Source: an uncultured Prevotella sp.
Lineage (GTDB): Bacteria; Bacteroidota; Bacteroidia; Bacteroidales; Bacteroidaceae
DNA: 43,825 nt
Assembly (NCBI GenBank): GCA_900541335.1
Contig: UQJC01000015.1
Location: 1 to 43,825, forward strand
Reading direction: 5' to 3'
Below, one piece after another: positions 8,864 through 16,130 of this stretch (position 1 is its first letter; each line of letters opens with the position of its first letter). The notes below the pieces were generated by a model. That model worked only from the letters and a program-made list of their open reading frames with translations. It ran no database searches and was not told where the DNA came from. The translations under genes and the position numbers were made by a program.

Positions 8864-8931
8864 GGTAGCCGAAGCACTACGCTATCGGGAGCGCGTCGCA
8901 TCTTGACAGCGCAGACGAAGCAGTGTAATGG
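8864..8931 (+). promoter_or_regulatory. Structured RNA-like leader element, copy 2
   Basis: Stem GGTAGC (8864-8869) with GCTATC (8881-8886), one G-U pair, closes the identical 11-base loop CGAAGCACTAC. GGGAGCG follows, then a variable part and GACGAAGCAGTGTAATGG ending at 8931, 24 bases before the precursor ATG at 8956. Compared with copies 1 and 3, both stem arms have changed together, which supports a selected RNA structure. Confidence 0.6.
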
Positions 8932-8955
8932 TTTAACCTTTCATACTAATTCATT

Positions 8956-9204
8956 ATGAAGAAGCTCAAAGTTTTTTCGGTAAAGAATATGTCGGCTCTC
9001 ACTCGTGAGGAAATGGCAAGGATTCATGGCGGCGATTTTTATCGAAGTTATTGTGAACCCGGAATGGATAAGAAGAATTGTTTCGTTCCCGTAACGGGAG
9101 GCATTGAGACTGGCGTTTGTGAAACATACTATGTGGTGTATTATCCAACGCCGACCACCAGTGTATCTTATGCTTATGCTAAATGCAAAGTCGAAAAGAA
9201 ATAA
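8956..9204 (+). CDS. GG-Bacteroidales peptide precursor 2
   Basis: The 82-residue precursor has a 26-residue leader, MKKLKVFSVK through LTREEMARIHGG, and a 56-residue core with Cys at core positions 7, 16, 29 and 51 (CX8C, X12, X21). The first spacing equals that of precursors 1 and 3 and the other two differ, so this is the divergent member of the set. The core has a Tyr-rich middle (ETYYVVYY) and a Lys-rich end. It sits after the VKOR fusion and before the equally divergent barrel at 9360. It should be cut after GG by the ABC exporter at 12242. Confidence 0.85.
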   Translation: MKKLKVFSVKNMSALTREEMARIHGGDFYRSYCEPGMDKKNCFVPVTGGIETGVCETYYVVYYPTPTTSVSYAYAKCKVEKK

Positions 9205-9273
9205 GATGCACATAATTATTGCCATCTAGAATATCAGCGATAAACGTTAAGCTGATAATTGTCTACAAAGTTT

Positions 9274-9338
9274 CTGCTTGCTGTTGTAAGTAGATTAATC
9301 GTATTGCTACGAGCAACAGCGAGCAGTTGTTTTTAATT
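9274..9338 (+). terminator. Intrinsic terminator after precursor 2
   Basis: CTGCTTGCTGTTG (9274-9286) pairs with CAACAGCGAGCAG (9314-9326), 13 bp with one G-U, and is followed by TTGTTTTTAATT. This is the clearest rho-independent terminator in the locus. It would separate strong precursor expression from weak read-through into barrel 2. Confidence 0.75.
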
Positions 9339-9359
9339 ATCCAATCATGATGTAATTTT

Positions 9360-12203
9360 ATGATGAACCATTCATTATATATACGCATATTCAGTTTGCT
9401 TCTGCTTTTCTTGCTTCAAGTGTGTCCAGGTCATGCACAACAATTGCGAGAAAGAGAACTGACGGGGTATATAGAAGATGCTTACATGAAGGTGGGGTTA
9501 CGCAATTGCGAGCTAACATTGATGACGATGGACAGTATTGTCATTGAGTGTGAGCCTGACATCTCCGTGTATGGTCCGAGCGAAAAGCAACTGACTACGA
9601 CCTATACCATTCAGGTGAAACTAAGGCCGGGACAATACTTGCTGCGCGCCTCGAAAGCAGGATACGAAGACTGTTGGACGAGTTTCTTTGTTCCAGACAA
9701 TTTAGGTGATGCTACTTTGGGCATCCCGACTCTTCAACTTAAACGTGGTGCAAAAACGCGTGATTTGGGCGAAGCAGTGGTGAGAGCTACTCGTATCAAA
9801 GTAAAGATGCGAGGTGACACCTTGGTTTATGATGCAACGGCTTTCGATATGCCTGATGGCTCTATGCTGACCCATCTCATCGAACAATTGCCTGGGGCAG
9901 AGATGAACAAAAATGGGGAAATCTTTATCCGTGGCAGAAAGATTGACGAGCTGACCCTTGGTGCCCGTAGCCTGTTTGGCGGAAAGAAAGAAGTTCTTCT
10001 GGACAACCTGCCTTACTATACAATCAAGGAGCTTAAGGTCTTTGAACGTATGTCCCTGCAAGCCGCTTTGGCTGATGATTCGATAGCCCCAAAACAGTAT
10101 GTCATGGATGTGTGCTTGAAAGATGAATTTACAACGGGTTATGTGGTAAACTCTGATTTTGCAGGCGGAACGCACGAACGCTATTTGGCAAAGCTTTTCG
10201 GCTTCATGCTTTCAGAAACAATGACCTGGGGAGCTTATGCCAATGTCAACAATATCAATGACAACACCAATGGCATGAGCGAGCAGTGGGTTAAGAACAA
10301 CAAGTTTATCTGGCAAAATGCCGACATTCCTGCCAAACGTCAAGCAGCAGGCATCAGTTTCAATTATCAGTCAAAGAAACGCGACGAGTCCGGACATCCG
10401 CTTGTCGGCAACGATACTGAGTTTATCTTCGATCGCTACGACGAGGTCAACGATGCTACGTCGTATCATGAAGTGTTTCTCCCTTCTTTGTTGACTAATT
10501 ATTCTCGTTCAAGGTCACATGACAATCTGAAAAGTTATTTTCTATACTTGAAAGAGAAGTTTCACTACCTGCCATGGAGTTTAGAAACTTCCTTTCAGTT
10601 GAATTACGAAGACAGTCAAGCCCATAGTTTTTACACCTCTAAGCAATGGGACGATGCCAAGGAGACATTGTCACAACAGGACGCTTATTTGCTCCAAGGC
10701 AAGAAGTACGGTCTTCAGCATGCTCATATAGGATGGTATATCAAGCAAGTAAAGGGGTTGAGCTTCAAGTTTGACTCACACGCGATGCACCACGAGGGGG
10801 TATCCTTTAGTCAGCGTTCGACTCAACGGGAGGCAACCCGGGATTATCGTCACGAATATGAGAAGTCCTATACAACGGACTATCGCATCGAACCCACTGT
10901 GACCTATCAATTCTTTCCTTTCAAGCAATACGCTACGCTGACCGGACACTATAAACTTAGTGGCTATAAGAGTAACGAACGCCTCTATGTGTTGAGCGAA
11001 CTGGATGGTTGGAAACAGGAAGATAGCGTCAAGTTAAATCTGCTCCCGTCCAACCATGAGCTGTTGCGTACTTTTGATGACCGGAACAGCCTCTTCAGCA
11101 ATCGTCGTGAACAGGAAGCAGGACTCAATCTGAATATGCAGTTCCATTTTGGCAAGGAACGTGACAGTTACCTTGCCTTGACTCTTCCTGTTGTGTACCA
11201 TCGTGAACGGTTAGACTACCACCGCAGTCAAATTGACACCTTGGCCCATAACGATGTGTGGACATTCAATCCTGGCTTATTCTTCAGCTATAAGAAGTTC
11301 AGCATAGGCGGTTCGTATGAAACGGAATATACGGGATTGATGAATCAGATGCCTTATCGCGATGACCGCAACCCTTATTTTGTCAGAGAAAGTAATCCCT
11401 CGCTTGACAATCACCGCAAAGCAAGTGGGCGAATTAGTTTTGATCATATACTGAAACGACCCTGGAAAGAAGGCAACTTGAGCAAGATGTCGTACAGCAC
11501 TTCCTATACGTACCACTTCAACTCCGTCGGTCAAGGATTTACTTACAATCCAGCTACGAACGTTTACATCTACCGGCCCGATAATATCCGAGGAAACTGG
11601 TCGTGGGACTTCCGCAACGAACTCTCCCTCTCGCTTTCGCGCAATCAGTCATGGTGGCTTTATCACACCTTGACAGCCGACGTATGGCACTCGGTAGACT
11701 TTGCTTCGATTAGCGGTATGAACGAAGCTCAACTCAACAAGGTCGAAACCTTTACGCCTGCAGAAGAGTTAAAGCTTAGCTACCTTGGTAAGGCTACTAA
11801 GGCTTCGCTTTATGGCGAAGTGAGCTGGCGGCGTACTTGGGGACATCGCTCTACCCAACCGACGCTCAGTGTTTTCGATTATCGCTACGGCCTGACAGCT
11901 CAACACACGATTCGAGCGTGGGGTACTACTTTCGACCTTGATACCTACGTCAGCAGCCGGCGGGGGTATGCTAATTCCGATATGAACCGTGACGAATGGA
12001 TGCTCAATGCGGCTGTCACCCAGTCTTTGCTTAAAGGACGTATGACCATCAAACTGGAAGGCAAAGACCTGCTTGGTCAGATATCGGGTCGTACCTATCG
12101 CGTCAACGCACAAGGACGTACGGAGCAATGGCACCGGGTCATTCCTAGTTACGTGATGCTCCACCTTACCTATCGGTTAAATCAGCGACCGAAGCAATTG
12201 TAG
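9360..12203 (+). CDS. TonB-dependent-receptor-like outer-membrane barrel 2
   Basis: The 947-residue protein has a signal peptide ending GHAQ near residue 27, an N-terminal beta domain (RELTGYIEDAYMKVGLRNCE), and a plug-like region (LGEAVVRATRIKVKMRGDTL, then QLPGAEMNKNGEIFIRGRKI). A long barrel follows and ends NQRPKQL. The plan is the same as in the barrels at 4329 and 16131, but this copy is visibly more divergent (for example LPGAEM for MPGVTM). Its partner precursor is also the divergent one. ATG 9363 is an equally possible start. It is followed after 38 bases by the exporter gene, so both are probably in one transcript. Confidence 0.8.
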   Translation: MMNHSLYIRIFSLLLLFLLQVCPGHAQQLRERELTGYIEDAYMKVGLRNCELTLMTMDSIVIECEPDISVYGPSEKQLTTTYTIQVKLRPGQYLLRASKAGYEDCWTSFFVPDNLGDATLGIPTLQLKRGAKTRDLGEAVVRATRIKVKMRGDTLVYDATAFDMPDGSMLTHLIEQLPGAEMNKNGEIFIRGRKIDELTLGARSLFGGKKEVLLDNLPYYTIKELKVFERMSLQAALADDSIAPKQYVMDVCLKDEFTTGYVVNSDFAGGTHERYLAKLFGFMLSETMTWGAYANVNNINDNTNGMSEQWVKNNKFIWQNADIPAKRQAAGISFNYQSKKRDESGHPLVGNDTEFIFDRYDEVNDATSYHEVFLPSLLTNYSRSRSHDNLKSYFLYLKEKFHYLPWSLETSFQLNYEDSQAHSFYTSKQWDDAKETLSQQDAYLLQGKKYGLQHAHIGWYIKQVKGLSFKFDSHAMHHEGVSFSQRSTQREATRDYRHEYEKSYTTDYRIEPTVTYQFFPFKQYATLTGHYKLSGYKSNERLYVLSELDGWKQEDSVKLNLLPSNHELLRTFDDRNSLFSNRREQEAGLNLNMQFHFGKERDSYLALTLPVVYHRERLDYHRSQIDTLAHNDVWTFNPGLFFSYKKFSIGGSYETEYTGLMNQMPYRDDRNPYFVRESNPSLDNHRKASGRISFDHILKRPWKEGNLSKMSYSTSYTYHFNSVGQGFTYNPATNVYIYRPDNIRGNWSWDFRNELSLSLSRNQSWWLYHTLTADVWHSVDFASISGMNEAQLNKVETFTPAEELKLSYLGKATKASLYGEVSWRRTWGHRSTQPTLSVFDYRYGLTAQHTIRAWGTTFDLDTYVSSRRGYANSDMNRDEWMLNAAVTQSLLKGRMTIKLEGKDLLGQISGRTYRVNAQGRTEQWHRVIPSYVMLHLTYRLNQRPKQL

Positions 12204-12241
12204 CCCCTTTACTTTTCATTCATTTTACCCATCCTATCTCC

Positions 12242-14479
12242 ATGCATCTCCGTTCTTTTCCTCACTACCAGCAACAGGAAGCGGCCGATTGCGGTCCGTC
12301 CTGTCTGCGCATGATAGCCAAGTATTATGGCAAGGCCTACTCGGCAGAAATGCTGCGCAAGCATTGCTTCATCTCGCGCGAAGGCGTATCGCTCTTAGGC
12401 ATCAGCGATGCGGCTGAAGTGATTGGGATGCGCACGGTCGGTGTTCAGATTACATTTGACCAATTGGTGACTGATGCGCTGTTCCCCTGCATTCTGCACT
12501 GGAATCAGAACCACTTTGTCGTGTGTTATGGTGTGGAAAAACGGAGAAAGTGGGGAAGGAGGGGAAGGAGTGAGGCGGATTACATCCTCTATATAGCCGA
12601 CCCTGCCAATCAAAAAGTCAAACTCACCCGTCAAGAGTTTGAACATTGCTGGCTGAGTTCGCGCAACAGTCTGGGTGAAACGGGCATTGCCTTGATGCTC
12701 GAACCGGGTGTAGACTTTGGCAAGGCGGATGATGAATTTCAGACTTCGCGCAAGAGCATCTTTTCTTTTGCCCGCTATCTGTTGCCTTTCCGTTCGTTGG
12801 GGTTACAACTGGTCTTGGGGCTGATTGCGGGCAGTTTGATACAACTCATTCTGCCATTTCTCTCGCAAGCCATGGTCGACAAAGGTATCAATGGGAAGAA
12901 CCTCAATCTGATTACGCTCATCCTTGTTGCGCAGTTATCCCTCTTCGTGATGCAGCTTTTGATAGGCTATTTGCGTAGTTGGATTATGTTGCACATCAAC
13001 TCACGCATTGACATCCAGGTTATCTCAGACTTTCTGGCTAAGCTGATGAATATGCCGCTTCATTTCTTCGATACGAAACGCACGGGTGACATACTCCAAC
13101 GTATCGGTGACCACGGGCGCATAAAGTCCTTTCTGCTTAGTAATTCGCTTACCATAGTCTTTTCGTTCTTCAACTTTGTGGTGTTTCTCGGTATTCTGGC
13201 CTATTACCACCTGACGATACTGTTTATATTTTTGGTGGGCAATGTGCTCTACCTGATATGGGTACTCTCGTTCATGCGTTACCGCCGCGAACTCGACATC
13301 AAGCGGTTTTACCAGTCGTCAGTCGAGCAAAGTCGCCTCATTCAGCTGGTGCAGGGAATGCAGGACATTAAGCTCAATAACTGCGAACGTCAGAAGCGTT
13401 GGGAGTGGGAGCGCATTCAGATGCACCTGTTCCGTATCAGTGTCAAGGGGCTGAAGGTAGGACAAATCCAACAGTCGGGGGCGGTACTTTTCACCCAGAC
13501 CACCCACATTCTTATTTCGTTTATTGCTGCCCAGGGCGTGGTAGAGGGCGAAATGACTCTTGGTATGATGATGTCGCTCACCTACATTATCGGGCAGGTG
13601 TCAGCTCCTATCAGCGAATTTATCGGTTTTGCCCAGTCCTTGCAAGATGCGCGTATCAGCCTCGAACGCCTCAACGAAATCCATGCACAGGACGATGAGG
13701 AGAAGGATATCGAAACCAAAATGCCCCATCTTCCTGCCGATCATTCCATCCGTATCGAAAACCTCACATACAGTTACAGTGGCGCAGCACGCGACTACGC
13801 GCTAAAGAATGTCACCATCGACATTCCGCAACACAAGGTAACGGCTATTGTGGGCGAAAGTGGTTGTGGCAAGACGACACTCATTAAGTTGCTCCAGGGT
13901 TTCTACTTGCCCAACGAGGGAAATATCAAGGTAGGCGGCATTAACTTGAACCAGATTAACCCCCACCTGTGGCGTAAGGTGACAGGGTCGGTGATGCAGG
14001 AAAGCTTTATCTTCTCCGACACCATTGCCAACAATATCGCCTTGTCAACTGATGAAGTCGATGTAGAGCGTATGCTCCATGCTGCCAGTATGGCTCACAT
14101 TGACGAATTTATAGCCACCCTGCCCTTAGGTTACAACACACGTATCGGTATGGAGGGAAATGGTATCAGTGCGGGACAACGACAACGCATCCTGTTGGCA
14201 CGTGCCATTTACAAGGATCCCGAATACATCTTCCTCGACGAAGCAACCAATTCGCTTGATGCTACCAACGAGCGTCTCATCATGGACAACCTTCGTCGCT
14301 ACTATCGTGGAAAGACGGTTGTAGTAAGTGCTCACCGTCTGAGTACCATTTGGGATGCCGATCAAATTATCGTCATGCGTCGCGGTGAGGTGGCCGAACG
14401 TGGCACTCACGAAGAATTACTTCGATTACAAGGCGACTATTACCGTTTGGTCAAGAATCAACTGGTTATCCAAGGCTAA
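12242..14479 (+). CDS. C39 peptidase-containing ABC exporter (PCAT)
   Basis: The 745-residue protein cuts double-glycine leaders and exports the cores across the inner membrane. The N-terminal C39 domain has AADCGPSC with catalytic Cys17, His in HWNQNHFVV near 89 and Asp in IADPANQ near 119, so the triad is complete. A six-helix membrane domain spans about 180-470. The nucleotide-binding domain has Walker A GESGCGKTT near 537, the signature ISAGQRQR near 641 (variant of LSGGQ), Walker B YIFLDEAT near 660 and the H-loop SAHRLS. Length is normal for PCATs. It is the only C39 transporter in the window and should serve all three precursors. Confidence 0.95.
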   Translation: MHLRSFPHYQQQEAADCGPSCLRMIAKYYGKAYSAEMLRKHCFISREGVSLLGISDAAEVIGMRTVGVQITFDQLVTDALFPCILHWNQNHFVVCYGVEKRRKWGRRGRSEADYILYIADPANQKVKLTRQEFEHCWLSSRNSLGETGIALMLEPGVDFGKADDEFQTSRKSIFSFARYLLPFRSLGLQLVLGLIAGSLIQLILPFLSQAMVDKGINGKNLNLITLILVAQLSLFVMQLLIGYLRSWIMLHINSRIDIQVISDFLAKLMNMPLHFFDTKRTGDILQRIGDHGRIKSFLLSNSLTIVFSFFNFVVFLGILAYYHLTILFIFLVGNVLYLIWVLSFMRYRRELDIKRFYQSSVEQSRLIQLVQGMQDIKLNNCERQKRWEWERIQMHLFRISVKGLKVGQIQQSGAVLFTQTTHILISFIAAQGVVEGEMTLGMMMSLTYIIGQVSAPISEFIGFAQSLQDARISLERLNEIHAQDDEEKDIETKMPHLPADHSIRIENLTYSYSGAARDYALKNVTIDIPQHKVTAIVGESGCGKTTLIKLLQGFYLPNEGNIKVGGINLNQINPHLWRKVTGSVMQESFIFSDTIANNIALSTDEVDVERMLHAASMAHIDEFIATLPLGYNTRIGMEGNGISAGQRQRILLARAIYKDPEYIFLDEATNSLDATNERLIMDNLRRYYRGKTVVVSAHRLSTIWDADQIIVMRRGEVAERGTHEELLRLQGDYYRLVKNQLVIQG

Positions 14480-14494
14480 TTTCCTGCATTGCAT

Positions 14495-14775
14495 TGTGTT
14501 CTCGTCACCTACGCGGCCACATTTCATGGTTCTCAATGTGTACTCGTCACCTACGCGGCCACATTTTATGGCTTTCAATGTGTTCTCGTCTCCTACGCGG
14601 CCACATTTTATGGCTCTCAATGTGTTCTCGTCGCCTACGCGGCCATATTTCATGGCTTTCAATGTGTTCTCGTCGCCTACGCGGCCACATTTCATGGCTT
14701 TCAATGTGTTCTCGTCACCTACGCGGCCACATTTACGGCTTTCAATGTGTTCTCGTCGCCTACGCGGCCATATGA
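14495..14775. repeat. 42-base tandem repeat, about seven units
   Basis: Units start at 14495, 14537, 14579, 14621, 14663, 14705 and 14746; each begins TGTGTTCTCGTC or a close variant and contains CCTACGCGGCCA. The sixth unit is 41 bases and the last is cut short after CGGCCATATGAATGG. The array stays open in several frames on both strands, which follows from the unit sequence; a one-base deletion inside one unit argues against coding. It fills the gap between the exporter and the adaptor gene. Bases 14776-14954 hold nothing else I recognise. Confidence 0.9.
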
Positions 14776-14954
14776 ATGGCCTGTGTTTGGGTATCCTTCC
14801 ACTGCGTGGACACATTGAGAAAAATGCTATCCCTCTGTCCAATACCGTCAAGCTATTCTATTGGCTGTCAGTCTGTAGGTTGCCCTTATTCTCTAGATAT
14901 ATGCACTCCTATACGGCACATAGAAGATAGGTTTCCCCATTCATTTTTCAAACT

Positions 14955-15644
14955 ATGGTAAAGAAAAACTCTCGTCCTTGCCTCATAGAGCTACGCTCTC
15001 GCGAGGCACAGGAGCTTATCGGCAAATTACCTAATGGCTGGATGCGCCATGGCATCGGCGGATTACTCTGCCTGTTGCTGACCCTGCTTGGTATTTGTTA
15101 CTTTATTCCTTACGATGATTCCCACGAAGTCCCTGTTCAGATTTGGGCAAACGTTACACCCGAAGAGGTGCGAGCGGCAGCTGACGGTAGAATAATCCGT
15201 TGCCTGGTAAATAACGGTGACACCGTTGTACAGGCCGACACCCTGCTGCTTACGGAGCAAGGCGGTACGACTCGTCCGTTGTTGGCTTCTTGTCGGGGCT
15301 ATGTACATCTCGCCACATTCTGTGCGGCCGACGAACCTTTTCGGGCAGGCCAGCTCCTGATGGAAGTAGTGCCATCCTCTGCGCAAGCGCGTTATCTGCA
15401 AGCCCGTCTTGACTCTATTCCAGCTACGATTTCTGTTGATTTGCTTCAACAATTCACTCTCCCAATAGCAGGTAAGCCGATGACCTTTGTGCTACAACAA
15501 GAGCGTCAAGCTACAGATAACTCCCTGCGGCAGGCTCTCTATCGTTCGACTGAAGCCACGCGGCTCACTCATTCTCAAAAGACACGGGTGAAGCTTCTTT
15601 CCCCTTCTGGTAACCTGCTCCAACAGCTGATTCCGGTGAAGTAG
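14955..15644 (+). CDS. Short HlyD-like membrane fusion protein
   Basis: The 229-residue protein has a cytoplasmic N-terminus, one membrane segment near residues 33-51 (GIGGLLCLLLTLLGICYFI) and a periplasmic part. The periplasmic part has a lipoyl/biotinyl-like half, VRAAADGRIIRCLVNNGDTV near 71-91, and a second half, CRGYVHLATF near 113. HlyD-type adaptors usually have about 400 residues with a long coiled-coil hairpin between the two lipoyl halves; here the hairpin is absent. It would therefore reach only a short way into the periplasm. It partners the exporter at 12242 by context. The tandem repeat separates the two genes. Confidence 0.75.
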   Translation: MVKKNSRPCLIELRSREAQELIGKLPNGWMRHGIGGLLCLLLTLLGICYFIPYDDSHEVPVQIWANVTPEEVRAAADGRIIRCLVNNGDTVVQADTLLLTEQGGTTRPLLASCRGYVHLATFCAADEPFRAGQLLMEVVPSSAQARYLQARLDSIPATISVDLLQQFTLPIAGKPMTFVLQQERQATDNSLRQALYRSTEATRLTHSQKTRVKLLSPSGNLLQQLIPVK

Positions 15645-15679
15645 ATAAGCATGTTCAAAAAAAACGAAATAAGAAAAGC

Positions 15680-15749
15680 GACAACCGAAGCACTACGTTG
15701 TCGGGAGCGTACGTATATAACGGTAAGCGCGGACGAAGCAGTGTGATGG
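15680..15749 (+). promoter_or_regulatory. Structured RNA-like leader element, copy 3
   Basis: GACAAC (15680-15685) pairs perfectly with GTTGTC (15697-15702) around the same CGAAGCACTAC loop. GGGAGCG, a variable stretch and GGACGAAGCAGTGTGATGG follow, ending at 15749, 22 bases before the precursor ATG at 15772. The stem differs from copies 1 and 2 on both arms while the loop is unchanged. Confidence 0.6.
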
Positions 15750-15771
15750 TTTAACTCTAAAAATGCTTGCA

Positions 15772-16020
15772 ATGAAGAAATTAAAAAGATTCACTGTAAA
15801 AAGTATGTCGGTTCTTACTCCCAAAGAAATGGCACTTATACATGGTGGGCGCGTCATCGATGCTTTATCCAAATGTACTCCCTCTGATGCAAACCTTTCA
15901 TGTATTTATGGCACACATATTGTAGATGGGCATACAACCTACATTATCGGTACGTGTTATGTAACCTATCGGTATGATGCAGCTGGTAATATGGAAGTAG
16001 ATTCCTACGGTTGCCGTTAA
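15772..16020 (+). CDS. GG-Bacteroidales peptide precursor 3
   Basis: The 82-residue precursor has a 26-residue leader, MKKLKRFTVK through LTPKEMALIHGG, and a 56-residue core with Cys at core positions 9, 18, 36 and 55 (CX8C, X17, X18). It shares an SC(V/I)YG motif and the first two spacings with precursor 1. An upstream in-frame ATG at 15763 would add only MLA; ATG 15772 aligns exactly with the other two leaders. It is followed by a strong hairpin and then barrel 3. It is likely processed by the same exporter and VKOR fusion. Confidence 0.85.
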   Translation: MKKLKRFTVKSMSVLTPKEMALIHGGRVIDALSKCTPSDANLSCIYGTHIVDGHTTYIIGTCYVTYRYDAAGNMEVDSYGCR

Positions 16021-16029
16021 GTTTATTCC

Positions 16030-16067
16030 CCTTGGGTGCCGTCTTGGTTCGGCACCCAAGGCTTTTC
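16030..16067 (+). terminator. Hairpin terminator after precursor 3
   Basis: CCTTGGGTGCCG (16030-16041) pairs perfectly with CGGCACCCAAGG (16050-16061) around an 8-base loop, followed by CTTTTCC. It begins 9 bases after the precursor stop, the same arrangement as for precursors 1 and 2. Confidence 0.75.
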
Positions 16068-16130
16068 CTCGTACATACATTTTTTTCTTATCCTGATATG
16101 TTCATTTGTTTTACTTTCAGAACATACAAT

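Noticed and set aside
14426..14851. Minus-strand protein with 14-residue repeats
   Set aside because: The open frame is produced by the 42-base tandem repeat; one unit has a single-base deletion that shifts frames, and the frame overlaps the end of the exporter gene.
14355..14930. Plus-strand 191-residue open frame
   Set aside because: Overlaps the real exporter gene in another frame and then reads through the tandem repeat.
16011..16130. Upstream extension of barrel 3
   Set aside because: It would overlap the precursor-3 stop and translate through the terminator; the signal peptide starts at 16131.
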